Positions 46,166-56,744 of a DNA stretch of 64,000 nt are shown here, piece by piece. A program made the translations under genes and the position numbers. The DNA comes from Erigeron canadensis (lineage: Eukaryota > Streptophyta > Magnoliopsida > Asterales > Asteraceae), in the NCBI RefSeq assembly GCF_010389155.1, contig NC_057761.1:18974501-19038500 (forward strand). Direction: 5' to 3'. The notes below the pieces were generated by a model, which worked only from the letters and a program-made list of their open reading frames with translations, was not told where the DNA came from and ran no database searches. How positions within the stretch are numbered: position 1 is the first letter of the stretch; each line of letters begins with the position of its first letter.

Positions 46166-47299
46166 CTAACAACATCTTCTGCTTGTAATACTCGTAGTTC
46201 CGCTTTCGATGTTGCTTGCAATCAATTGCAAAATGACCAGTAACACCACAATTGTAGCACTTTTTGTCTGATGCCTTACCCTTCTCAACAACTTGTTTCT
46301 CATTAGCTTCCTTCTTTTCACCATGCTTTCATCCACTTGCTTTACCTTGCTCATAACTCTTGGGATGATAGTGTTCCTTCTTGGGAAATGCACTTGTAGA
46401 AGAAGTGCGGAGATTGTTTTTTGTTGGCCTTGCTTTGTAAATTTTCTCTTGAAATGCTTTGTTACCGCGGCAAGAGCTTGATATAGATCATCTGAAACAC
46501 CGTCTCTTGTAGCCAGCATATCATCTCCCTCCTTATCAGATGAAGAAACAACTACCATTTGTTTCTTAAGAGCTTCAGAAACATTCCTCTCAACAATCAA
46601 TGCCAAAGGATCTGAAGATACAACTTCTGGCATTTTGCTTGATGAAGCTTCATTTAGAACTTGGTTTTCATTGAGTTTGAAGGATTCATAAAAAGTATGA
46701 ATGGTGAACTTGGTCAAATTTTGATGTTGCTTAATCTGTGTTCCAAAATCTTTCCATTCTGGACCAAGAGCTTTGATGAATTTTATGTTTAACTCAATCT
46801 CTGTTTTCTTGACATTGTTCTTCCTCAGTTCATTTATGACATTGTAGAACCTATAGTAAACAGCCTCAAGAGATTCATTTGGCAGTTTGTTGAAGTTGTC
46901 AAACTCAGTCAAAACATTGGTCAATCTTATTGTCGAAGTCATGTCAGCTTCTTCCATCTGCCTAGCCACCTCATCCCATATCTCCTTGGTTGTATCATAA
47001 GAATCAACTGAGCCATAGATTTCATCCGGTAGTGCTTGGTATAAGCATGATCTAGCTCTATTATCTGCAGCAGTTCGATCTTTTTGTTCTGCATTCAAAA
47101 GATCAAGAGTGAGTATTGCACCGGTAGTGGGATGGCGATGAACTACAATTCCATTAAGGATGGAATCTTTAAGTATGTGACCATTTGTTTGACATTCCAC
47201 ATAGTCCATGAATCTTCTTTTCCATATTCCATAGGAACCACGGTAGAGAACTGGAGGTCTTGTATCTTAACCCAATGCCAATGCTTCACGAGAAGCCAT
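46166..47299 (-). pseudogene. gag N-terminal region of element H
   Basis: The ATG at 47299 (MASREALALG) matches the C gag start; a TAA replaces the next Thr codon. The capsid domain follows (YGIWKRRFMDYVEC, TKEIWDEVARQMEEADM, FIKALGPEWKDFG). The CCHC knuckle is near 46250 on the reverse strand, beyond a frameshift at about 46330. It includes the conserved KQVEAGHALLAEDDKWLLL segment at the junction with the middle region. Confidence 0.87.
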
Positions 47300-48483
47300 T
47301 TGAAATTGATTTGATTTGAAAATTGAATTGAATTAAGAGTTGAAGAAAAATAGGAAATGAAACGATCTAGAGAGGATCGTCTTGAAAAAGATCGTCCTAG
47401 AGGAGATCGACTTAGAATGAAGGAAAGGTGAGACGATTTGAAAGAGATCGTCTTGAAGTATATAGTGGAATTTGGCTAAGTAAGGAATGAAACTGAAACT
47501 GAAATTTATTTTTGGATTTTGAGAAATGAGACGGTCTTGATGAGATCGTCTTGGAGATTGTTGGACAAGAAATTTAAAGTATTTTGATAAATTGAAAGTA
47601 TTTTGAAAAGAATTGGACAGAGTAACAGTATGTAATGGAAGGAAAGAAATTTGAGCAAAACCAATCTATAAGATCAGTTACCCAAGAAGTGTATGATTCC
47701 CAATCACAACAACTTGAAATGTTCAACCAAAACACATCAACTTACAAAAGAACCTGAAACGATCTTGGCAGGATCGTCCTTAGTTCACTATGCTGAGACG
47801 ATCTTGTTGAGATCGTCCTAGCTTTCTGTCACAACACTTTCAAGTGTAAACACTTTCCAAGTGTTTGAATTGACCAAACCGATCCTTATGGATTATTAGC
47901 CACAACAAACACTTCACCACACACAATCACACTTGTCAGAACGATCTAGAGAAGATCGTCCTACAAGCCACAAAGCACTTGAATGAAAAATGAGATTTCA
48001 AAGGCTGAGACGATCTTGAGGAGATCGTCCTAGCCAAAATCGTCTTGTGGTCATCTTCTTCATCAGCAAAACCATTTTAAACAAAAACTCCATTAACGAC
48101 TTCAAAAAGCTTCAATAACTTTCGAATTACTAGGAGTTAGAACTTGAAATCGATTGCAAAATGCTCGTTTTCCCTTCAGCTACACATCTACGAACAAAAT
48201 TCAACACAAAACACAACAGATTTGAATCCTAAAATTCGCGCTAAAATGCTAAAATTCAAACTCGAGATTTAGATCGAATTAGAACTTGAAACTTGACAGG
48301 ATTATGTTATTTACTACTACGAATCTATTGGTGAACAAATAACTGTGATTTTATGTGATTTGAACAGTGAAAATTTGAAGAATAGTGAAGAAAACTGGAC
48401 GAACAGAAATAACAAATTTTTTTTTGATTTTTGATGAATTTGTGATTGAATTCAGTTATGGATTGATATCGGAATGATATTAT
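47300..48483 (-). repeat. Leader of element H with GACGATCT hairpins
   Basis: About 1.2 kb from PBS to gag. Hairpins GACGATCT/AGATCGTC with 5-nt loops lie at 47797-47817 and 48009-48029; close variants lie near 47362, 47432, 47528, 47760 and 47940. Spacing is irregular. The matching leader of element C has AACGATCT/AGATCGTT. The stretch next to the PBS (48090-48480) aligns with the region after the PBS in C. Confidence 0.8.
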
Positions 48484-48495
48484 GCTCTAATACCA
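48484..48495 (-). other. Primer binding site of element H
   Basis: Minus strand TGGTATTAGAGC, two bases from the LTR; one C-to-T change from TGGTATCAGAGC. Confidence 0.85.
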
Positions 48496-48497
48496 CA

Positions 48498-48830
48498 TGT
48501 GATAACACGATTTCTTTACCGAATTCACATCATCAATGGCGGATTGGAAGTGTGTGTGTTCTTGGTGTGAGTGTGTGTTTTGAGAGAGAAAATGTGTGTG
48601 AAAGGAAAGTGCTTTATTGGAATTAATGAGAATTGTGAAGGTTACAATGGTTTTAAAAAGGCTCAAGGCTTATGATTTCTAAGGTATGAGGGGTATTTAT
48701 AGGCTAACTACACAAATATGCTAATTATCACATTTAGCCCTTCAACCTTAGTGATCATTTACCTATGACTTAACTACAAGTAAGTCCACTAATCTAAATT
48801 ACAATTTATCACTATTTTGGATTTCTAACA
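48498..48830 (-). repeat. 5' LTR of element H
   Basis: The complete LTR of 333 bp starts TGTTAGAAATCC and ends GTGTTATCACA on the minus strand. TATA box at 48694-48701. The right flank is ATTGT; the matching duplication is outside the window. Confidence 0.92.
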
Positions 48831-48994
48831 ATTGTTTTATACAATAAAAAGAGATGACGACCTTTTACCGACAAATTTTTTTTTAGGACTCTCTCTCTCG
48901 GTCTCTCCCTATTGTTATATATATATATATATATATATATATTGAAACGACTCGACTCAATTTAAGAAAAATACGATTTTTTTTTTTGTACTAG

Positions 48995-49270
48995 CCGTAA
49001 AAAGTGGCCTTAAATTTAAGGTTGATGGCCGTAAATTTACGGCTTAATTACTACTGACCGTAAAAACCCAACCGTAAAATTATGGTTTAAATTATAACTA
49101 GCCGTAAAAATGGGCCGTAATTCGCTCCTGGATTTTTTTCTTCCCTGTTTGAAAACAACTCAAAATTCCAAGGGCCGTAAATTTATGGCCCAGGGCCGTA
49201 AGTTTACGGTCCCATCTAAATCAATGGACCGTAAAATTATGGTCAAGGCCTTAAATTTATGGTCTGACCT
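48995..49270. repeat. Cluster of CCGTAAATTTACGG-type palindromes
   Basis: Full or half copies of GGCCGTAAATTTACGGC occur about ten times in 275 bp, in both orientations. They lie at the end of the probable solo LTR. Confidence 0.7.
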
Positions 49271-49862
49271 GCACTTTTCCATTTTAACCAAAAATCCATA
49301 TTTCACATTCCATGCTTCAATTTCATTAAACCAAAACATCAAAATGAGTAAATCATATATTACAACATAATGGATAGATCCAAAACCTTGACCATTGAAA
49401 TATACATTAAAACAATCAAACGGGTCATTCGCCCGTAGTTGGCAAAATGGCGATTTGACTCTTTTTAGTTGCATAATTCATTCAACAAAACTCATGACTT
49501 CCAAAACATAATAATATACTTGTTTTGCCAAAATGAACATGTATCAAGAGCCAACATGTACCAAGGGATTGTTTACACCATTATCCAAGTTGCCAACCTT
49601 TAAAGATGGCCAAAATACCTTTGATAACAACTTCCACTTCAAATCTATCACTTGATCAAATCTTTTCCTTAGCTAGTACCAACTCCTATAAAAAGTTAAA
49701 CAACTAAAACATAAGCAATTGCTTAGTGAATGCATATACATATGATCATAATCTAGCTATATAATTTTAAGAGCACACAAGCAACTTTGAGCCATTCTTT
49801 CGATAGTCAAAACAACAGCAAAACAAATCATGATCATGCTAATTCTACTTGGCCAAGGATGT

Positions 49863-50045
49863 ATGCTAGTAGGTATCACATCATCTACTAGTCTTACACA
49901 AAATCAATACATGCTAGTAAGTATCTCATCATCTACTAGTCTTACACAAATTCAATATATGCTAGTAAGTATCTTATCATATAATAGTCTTACACAAAAT
50001 CCATATATGCTAGTAGGTATATCATCATATACATATACACTCACC
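49863..50045. repeat. 48-bp tandem repeat, about four copies
   Basis: ATGCTAGTA starts at 49863, 49911, 49959 and 50007, exactly 48 bp apart, and each unit includes CTAGTCTTACACAAAAT or a variant. The unit is a multiple of three, so one frame stays open across it, but nothing suggests a real protein. Confidence 0.9.
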
Positions 50046-50920
50046 TTAACTTGGCAATTTGATACTATATGGCTATAAGGCTCAACAATATGTTTTTCAC
50101 CACCTACATAGTACATAATATATATATAACTATGAGTTCTATAAACTCATTTCTTTCATAATCATTTAACAATTTCACCATAACTCTAATATCAAAGTGT
50201 TTGGCCATTCCATCTTTCAAAGCTCAAATTCTCATAATAAAGTACCATTTTTACATCTACTAGCCAAACACTATCAATATGAGGTTTTTATTATGGGGTT
50301 TCTTATTATGGGGTTTCTTATTAACAACATATTTCTAAATCAAATTATCAAATTTCTCAATCAAAATTATTAGGGTTTTACTTGAAACCCTCAAATAACA
50401 AAACCTCCAAATTTTAAGACTAAGAACCCTAATAAAAATTGAAATTAAACTCAAGAAATCAATACCTTAAAAGTTCAATAATAAAGACTTGAATCAAAAC
50501 TCCTTCTTTCTCCTTTTTCTTCCTCAATTTCGACCACCACCACCAATTTCACAACCCTAGCTTTTCAATTTTTGTTTATTGATGATTGTTATTTACTTGA
50601 ATGATTGATTACTTTGATTTATTGTAATCATATGAAAAGGGGATTGGAAAGAAATTGTAGAAGAAGAAAGAAAATCATAAAAACATGAAAATGGGAGTTT
50701 TGGCTGGGCATCCCTTGCCTTTGCCACGTTTTCTTCAAATTAAAATGGGTATTATATCCGCTAACCATTAAAGTTCCAACTAAATTAACCCCTTTTCTTA
50801 AAACAAAATAATAAGAAATTAATTTAATGTCAAAAATATGAAAAGGGTTAATTTTCTATTACCTTAAAATATTCGGGTGTTACATATATATATATATACA
50901 CACACATGCATTATCTACTT

Positions 50921-51267
50921 GGGTGGGTTATTTTAGGACCAATTAGGACATGTTGTTTTTGTAACTTATACACCACCATTATTATCTACGACGATATACA
51001 AGTCTTTTTTGTAAAAACAATAAGACTTTCCGGCGACGGACCCACCAGAAAATCATGTGTAAGTTAACTTAGACATGTGTAAGTTACTTACACATGTGTA
51101 AGTTACTTACACTACACATGATTTTCCAGCGACGCGGTGGCCGGAAAATCATGGTAGTGGTCAGATATGATCATGATGGTAATCAGAGATGATCATAGTG
51201 GTATATAAGTTACAAAAAACACATGTCCTAAAACTGGTCAAAAAATGGCCCTAAAATAACTTTCACC
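50921..51267. mobile_element. Mutator-type MITE with 11-bp target duplication
   Basis: The 347-bp element is flanked by perfect ATTATCTACTT at 50910-50920 and 51268-51278. The ends are inverted copies: left GGGTGGGTTATTTTAGG, right (reversed) GGTGAAAGTTATTTTAGG. The similarity continues for about 60 bp to a shared GTAACTTATAYACCAC. The centre holds further inverted copies of TTCCGGCGAC and of GTGTAAGTTACTTACAC. A 9-11 bp duplication with long inverted repeats points to the Mutator superfamily. No coding capacity. Confidence 0.85.
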
Positions 51268-51278
51268 ATTATCTACTT

Positions 51279-51962
51279 CCTTATATTATACGTAGACCAA
51301 AAATTTAATCCCAATTTAGTTTACACTGAAATTAGAAAATTAAAAATGTATTTGACTTTGAGTTTGGTGGGGGTTTTTTTTCAAAGCTCAGCAATACTTG
51401 ATATTCTATTGTTTTGGTGCCTTTGGTATTTGATTGTCCATCACTCCATCATCCATGTGCCATCATTTCTGTATTTATTTTGTTTTCAATTGGTCGTAAC
51501 ATATTCAACATCAATTCTATTGCATCAATGGGCTGAATAATAACTAAGCTATCAGTATTGTCTAAAAGGAAATATACAACATAAGAATAATAGTTATGCC
51601 CAAAAAGGCATTACAACAGCACAACATTAACAAATAGCATTTCAAAAAAACCATTACCTTGCACTAGTCCATTACAAGTCACTAACCAAATTAGCATTTC
51701 AAAACCAATATCTGGACTAGTTCATTACAAGTCTACCATCCTTTTTTTTTAATCAGTCGATTTAGATCACCTATCAAGTCTACCATCCTTCTTTTTTATC
51801 AGTAGATATATACATCATACTAAAGATTACAACCACAAACACACACACACACACAAAACTCTTCATCTTTGATTCTCTTTTCAGAAGGAAAAAAAAAAGG
51901 CAAAATATACCAACTCTGAGCGAGCAGCGTCGAGTCGGAAAAAAAGGCAAAATATACCAACC
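51279..51962. other. Region downstream of the candidate host gene
   Basis: About 680 bp without a gene. It contains short direct repeats: AGTCTACCATCCTT (about 51729 and 51778) and AAAAGGCAAAATATACCAAC (near 51895 and 51942). It may include the 3' UTR of the minus-strand gene; no clear poly(A) signal was singled out. Confidence 0.4.
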
Positions 51963-52956
51963 AAGCTATATCCAGGATTGGCTTCGAACCACGATAAAGA
52001 TCGATGCAGCCAAAATGATCAACCACAGACCTAATATGGTATAGTCAATCAGTGGGGGGCTGTGGCCGGGGACAAAAGCTATGGTTCGAATTAGTGACAA
52101 TAGAAACACCAAGATAGTTGCAAAGGAATAAAGTGCCATGAAATATGGTTCAAACCTGAAACACACAAAAATGAAAAAATGAATTAACATCAAAATATTA
52201 ATATTAACTATTCACATACATGTAGCTTACTACATTTAGATTTTGATTAATTAATTCGGCAATCTGTTATCCGGATATTATATACATAGCATACAAACTT
52301 TATATCTCAAAGATATATATATATATATATACAGCTTTGATGTATATCTTTATTTAATTTTTCTAACTAAGACCAAGAAATTATGAACCCCTAATCTTGA
52401 GGTTTAGCTACTATGCAGCCATTGAATTAAAAAGAAAAAGAAAAGAAAAACAGCTGCGTTTCCATCCAAACAAAAACAATTTCACCTAATTAATAACCTA
52501 ATTAAATAATAAAAATACAATTTAAAAAAAAAAAAAGAGTATAGATGATATGCAAAAAAACGATCACAGCAATTTTATTTTCATGTAAAGTAAAACATCA
52601 CAGTAATAAAAATATGACCAAAAAAAAAAACCCTAAACCCCTGATTCAAATTAAAACCAAGATCCCCGGGAAAAGAAACAGACGGAAAAATATTTAAAAA
52701 TGAATTTTAGGCAAAAAATTTATTAAACAACCAGTTCTTCAATTGTATTTGAAACAAAAACCATTTATTGGCAATTCAATATTATTTTACCCATTTTCAT
52801 GTAAATTAAACAATCACAACAATATAAAAGATATAAATATAATAATAAATATATAAACATTATCGGAAAAAAACATTTACCTTGAATTGCAGGTTTTGTT
52901 GCTGTATCTTCATCGTCTCCGATGGAAAAAACAGCGTATCCTAAATTTGATTCCAT
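51963..52956 (-). CDS. Candidate host gene: small membrane protein, two visible exons
   Basis: Exon 1 (52956-52881) starts MESNLGYAVFSIGDDEDTAT and ends at a GT donor (CAAG|GTAAATG). Exon 2 starts after TTTGTGTGTTTCAG (52157 downwards), runs FEPYFMALYSFATILVFLLS ... and ends RSQSWI then TAG at 51963. Exon 2 encodes two hydrophobic helices (about MALYSFATILVFLLSLI and YTILGLWLIILAASIFIVV) with a short Pro-containing loop. Joining these two exons directly leaves the wrong phase by one base, so a small middle exon, another donor or a defect must be assumed. Upstream, a TATA box and clean leader support transcription. I do not recognise the family. Confidence 0.5.
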
Positions 52957-53049
52957 GGTGGGTGGTAAGATTTAGGTAAAGAAAACAAGAAATGTTTTTT
53001 TATTTTTATTTTTTTTAGTTTTCTGCGAATGATGCGGTTCCCTTCTTTC

Positions 53050-53060
53050 TATATATATAA
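53050..53060 (-). promoter_or_regulatory. TATA box of the candidate host gene
   Basis: TTATATATATA on the minus strand, about 95 bp upstream of the ATG at 52956. The leader between them has no other ATG. The hAT derivative begins only 45 bp further upstream. Confidence 0.5.
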
Positions 53061-53153
53061 AACCCTGATAAAACCCTGATATCATATTTCTTAATCAGTA
53101 CAGCTAGAAGTGCAAATACATTTACATGTTAACCGGTTCTGGTTATTTTTTTT

Positions 53154-53290
53154 AAGGCTTTGCTAAATACAGCCATAAAGGTTGTGTTTAAGGTGCAAAA
53201 GTTGTTTGTATATTTACCATGAAAATCAGGGGACAGACTTTTAATATGGAATGTACAAGTTTTTTTATACGCTGTATTTAAGCATTTCCC
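53154..53290. mobile_element. Small MITE inside the hAT derivative
   Basis: A 137-bp insertion splits the AACCGGTT repeats. The ends are imperfect inverted repeats around GCTAAATACAGC (left) and GCTTAAATACAGC (right, reversed). T8 runs flank both sides, which could be the duplication but are too simple to prove it. Confidence 0.45.
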
Positions 53291-53580
53291 TTTTTTTTAT
53301 AACCGAAATTGGTTATTTTTTTTATAAAAAAAAAACGGTTTTGTTAACCGGTACCGGTTAATAACCGGTTTGGGTTCAAAAAAACTATAACCGATGTAAT
53401 CGGTTTCGGTTAACCGATACCGATTAACCTATTTGGGGTTTTTTTTAACCGGTCCTACGTAGTATATAAACCCCCCCTTCTATTTTTCTTCCATCTTCCG
53501 ATCTTATTTTCTTTCTCTATCTCAATCAATTTACACACACTCAAACACACACAGAACTTCAAATCTTCAAATCAAATCAA

Positions 53581-53688
53581 ATGGCGAGCAATGATCCAGA
53601 GTATAGAGTAGAAGAAGAAACCGAAGCATCAGAAAAATACCAGAGCACAAATCAATCAAAAAGTTTGAAGAAGTTGCTGTACTATTAG
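53581..53688 (+). pseudogene. N-terminal stub of a hAT-like transposase
   Basis: The 35-codon ORF MASNDPEYRVEEETEASEKY... sits downstream of a promoter-like TATA and leader inside the hAT derivative, and stops before any BED finger. An acidic MASN start is typical of plant RICESLEEPER-type hAT proteins as I remember them. The rest of the gene has been deleted. Confidence 0.4.
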
Positions 53689-54042
53689 TGAAGAAGATGA
53701 AGATGCTATTCTCGATCGATTTTTTTGTTTTATTTGATCGACCAAATTCGATCGATCAACTGATTTGGACGGTGAGGATTTTTTTTGTGTAATCGATTTG
53801 GGGTTATTATTTTTGTAAAGGTTTCATTCGATTTAGGGGAAAATAGAAAAGGAAAAAGGATAATGAATGGGAGCGGCAGATTTGGTACCGTTTGGATAGT
53901 ATGTTCAATAAATAAAATATTAATTATAGATAGGTTAACCGGTTATAGGTTATTTTTATTTAAAAAAAAACGGTTATTGGTTAATCAGTTAATAACCGAT
54001 TCTTGTTTTGAAAGTCATGATCTTGTATAGTACAGCAGCACA

Positions 54043-54607
54043 TCTATAATATAATTAAAAGAGGGGGTTGGGGGTACACTTGACACCCCTAATCCACCTC
54101 CTTGAGTCTAATCCTCTTTCCTTATTAATCCTCTAAATTTTTTAATATTAATCTAAATTAATTTACATTTTAACCCCCAATCTAAAACAATTAATTTACA
54201 CTTTTTAGTTTCTCATCACCAATTTACACTTTAACCCAATTTAAAATAATTAACTTACACTTTTTGATTTTCCATCACCAATTTACACTTTAACCTAATT
54301 TATATTTAATTATACTTTTATATATATAGTTTACACTTTTAGAATATAAGAAACTGTAAATTTTTTATTTAACTAAAGTTGAAAAAAGGGGGTAAACTGA
54401 AATCAATATTTATATGGAGTTAATTTTCGTATGTTTCTTCGTTGGGCGGATAATTTTTGGAGTATTTTGACCGATGAAGTGACTATTCAGCTAGCAAATT
54501 TTCAAGTTGATTTCGGTATATCTATTTAATATATTTGAAATTCAATTTTTTAGCTTTGATTAATATATTTTGAGACTACCCGTCCATTGGACGGGCCTGA
54601 CCACTAG
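54043..54607 (+). mobile_element. Non-autonomous Helitron, 565 bp
   Basis: It starts TCTATAATATAATTAAAAGA after an A and ends CTAG before a T, so it sits between A and T without target duplication. A hairpin CCCGTCC/GGACGGG (54579-54595) lies 8 bases before the terminal CTAG. These are the three structural signs of Helitrons. It contains an imperfect tandem repeat of about 60 bp (54188-54300) and no coding sequence. Confidence 0.85.
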
Positions 54608-55540
54608 TTTATATATAAAATTCATTATTATAAGTTTTATAACCCATTTTTACCAACTCAACAAGGGTGGGCTTGAACCATTTCAAAGCCCAATAGAGAA
54701 TAAACATTAGGCTTATTTAGTTTGCCGATCTTTTCCTTTTGGCCCAATTTAAGGCCCAATAAAACTTATTTAGTAAAAGACCAGACGAAGTTACAAAAAC
54801 AAATACTCTTAAAACAAGTTATGACTCAAGTATATGAGTATGAAGAAACCATACTAATAAGTATGTAAAGCATCTAATCGGCATCTAAATAAACGGCATT
54901 TCGATAGACAATAGTCGTTAAGCATAGGACTTTCAAGTGTGAGACCTGAATCCTCATTCCTCACCGAGTGTGAGATTGTTAACATTGCTCTCACTTGTGC
55001 CTCGTATTTATTTTTGCGCATATTTTGATATGAGTTCATAGTCCCTTGTTCTGTTTTCAACAAGTTTACTGTGTGACTGAAAATAACTAATAAGGTACTA
55101 TTGTTGAACTGAACGTATGTTTAAACTAATAATGTACATCTGCGAAACTATATGTACTTTTGAACCGATAGTGTATTATTATGTGGTTATGATATGTGAA
55201 CTGAGTTACGTTTTATACATTGACTGATTTTGTGTTGATGTACTTGAAGCGAATTATTCTACGTTCTAAGATTGTATACATATTTTTGAAGTCCGAGTTC
55301 TATCACAAAGTTCCTTTACACTCTTATTAATTCAATCAACCATTACGTGATTGGGCGTAGATAACTATATATAACACCATGTAGATAACTATATATAACA
55401 CCATATAGGATAGACTAGTCCTCTGACTCCCCGCTTATTCGATTGGACGCATATTATATGACTTTTCTTATACTAACGATAGAGTATGAGAATTTAGAAT
55501 TTAGAAATGGCAATATTGAGTACGGGTTAATTGGTAGGAG
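54608..55540. other. Gene-free intergenic stretch
   Basis: No supported gene in about 930 bp. A perfect tandem pair of a 24-bp unit (GTAGATAACTATATATAACA plus CCAT) lies at 55357-55380 and 55381-55404. Confidence 0.5.
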
Positions 55541-56135
55541 TAGGCTCTCTATGGGATAAACGAGATGGGTACCCACGCAATGCGGCGGCGGTGGTGGCAA
55601 CGGGTGGTGCTAGTGATGGAAGTGGTAACAATGTGGTTATTAATCTAAATGTAATTAACGTAAATTATAATGTAGTTATTTTATGTTTAAGGGATGTATC
55701 CTTTCTAAATAACTTTATTAAGAATATTATAAAGATATTAGGTAGAAATAATTAAATTAATTAATAAAAGAGATAAATAGTTTGGATACATCTCTACTCC
55801 CTAATAAAGCAAATCCCCCCCTATTAAATATATCTGTCTTTGAAATACCTTATTTGCCCTTGGACTTTTTTGTTTTTTGTTTTCTTTACGTAACTACCCA
55901 AAATCCCTAATAAAGCAGACCGCCTTCCCCACTACTGCCGCCGCATTGCGCGGACACCATGCTCGTATGGGTGTAAAATATTTTAGGAATATATTGGATA
56001 GATTTAATGTGAATTAGGAATGTATTGAAAATTAAGGGTATTTTAGGTATTTTAAAGGTAGATTGTTTGAAAAGAATAAAAGACAATTTATTTATTAATA
56101 TAGTAAAGATAAAGATATTAATATAGTAAAGATAT
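55541..56135. mobile_element. Helitron-like fragments
   Basis: Two GC-rich stretches with a CGCAATGCGGCGG core in opposite orientations (55574-55590 and 55930-55955) recall Helitron 3' hairpins; the first ends CTAGT at 55608-55612. ATCTTTACTATATTAATA on the minus strand near 56110-56130 resembles a Helitron 5' end. The stretch from TCTCTACTCCCTAATAAAGC (55786) recurs at 58334. Boundaries are not resolved and no coding sequence is seen. Confidence 0.35.
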
Positions 56136-56319
56136 ACAATCACTCATGAATTCTATTTGTGCTAAACAAAGACTCAAAGTTATTTCTACTAAACTCATGT
56201 TCAAAACTATATGTACAACTTATAAACACTATATGAATATTTAACATTTGAAATTTGTATTGGCTTTATTTGTAAAATAAGTAAGCACCCTTTTTCAGTA
56301 TAGCTTTTGCCATATTTTA

Positions 56320-56505
56320 TGATCTCATATATTTGAGACAGAGATATATTATATTGATATATCTATTTCATGTCAATACAAATTTTTTATGTTTTCTTCA
56401 TCTTCTCTAATTTGAGATTTGAGTAAGAGATATATTGATGTATCTATTTCATGTCAAAACAGATTCACAATGTTTTCTTCATCTTGTTTAATTTGAGAAA
56501 TTTGA
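56320..56505. repeat. Imperfect tandem repeat, unit about 95 bp, two copies
   Basis: Both copies share AGAGATATATT, TATCTATTTCATGTCAA, ATGTTTTCTTCATCTT and TAATTTGAGA in order. Diverged by small indels. Confidence 0.6.
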
Positions 56506-56664
56506 TTAAATGGTATGATACCATCTTGTAAGGAGAGTTGTATTTAATTATAGAAAATATGTTCATATATGAGTCATATTTGCTTGTTTGTTACTTTATT
56601 TTCTTCACTTTTAAAATTGGCAAAAGTAAGCGAAGTGAAACTCTTGATCCATAGGTCTGAGAAA

Positions 56665-56744
56665 GATTGAAATCTTGCTTGATCGTGGATAAATTCAACG
56701 GCCTGATTGAAATCTTGCTTGATCGTGGATAAATTCAACGGCCT
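56665..56744. repeat. Perfect 40-bp tandem duplication
   Basis: A unit starting GATTGAAATCTTGCTTGATC occurs at 56665-56704 and 56705-56744 without a mismatch, so the duplication is recent. Confidence 0.95.

Larger units (their letters stand above)
1..48830 (-). mobile_element. Copia LTR retrotransposon H (Sirevirus-type), outermost element of a nested stack
   Basis: The element reads on the minus strand: 5' LTR 48498-48830, PBS, leader, gag, PR, INT, RT, RNase H, a long 3' non-coding region and a 3' LTR cut by the window start. It is interrupted at 7587-7591 by element A (7592-44500). The target duplication GTTTC is seen at 7587-7591 and 44501-44505, and the gag reading resumes on the other side. 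Proteins and LTR resemble element C and copy D, so these are one family. Coding parts have several stops, frameshifts and deletions, so the copy is dead. Sirevirus assignment is inferred from multiple GGGGGAG tracts, a gag of about 1100 residues with TQT motifs and the initiator-Met PBS. Confidence 0.9.
48943..50884 (-). repeat. Probable solo LTR of a Ty3/gypsy element
   Basis: On the minus strand the 1942-bp unit starts TGTAACACCCGAATATTTTA and ends GACTCGAGTCGTTTCA, termini common in plant chromovirus LTRs (from memory). It is flanked by TATAT on both sides (48938-48942 and 50885-50889), but both flanks are AT microsatellites, so the duplication is weak evidence. No PBS, PPT or internal domain is attached. 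It holds a CCGTAAATTTACGG cluster and a 48-bp tandem repeat. Confidence 0.6.
53105..54028. mobile_element. hAT-type deletion derivative with 8-bp target duplication
   Basis: A 924-bp unit flanked by perfect AGTACAGC (53097-53104 and 54029-54036). The ends are weak inverted repeats (left TAGAAGTGCA, right reversed TACAAGATCA). The subterminal parts are full of AACCGGTT and TAACCGG motifs in both directions, as expected for transposase binding sites. Inside are a TATA box (GTATATAAACC, about 53460), a leader and a short ORF that resembles a hAT transposase start. Confidence 0.7.

Noticed and set aside
49863..50045. CRISPR-like array
   Set aside because: The 48-bp units are contiguous with no unique spacers, in a plant solo LTR.
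51346..51540. Plus-strand hydrophobic ORF of 64 codons
   Set aside because: The hydrophobicity comes from T-rich sequence; no promoter, splice sites or recognisable family.
54854..55063. Minus-strand ORF of 69 codons
   Set aside because: Short, no start context, no domain and no neighbouring exon; looks like chance.
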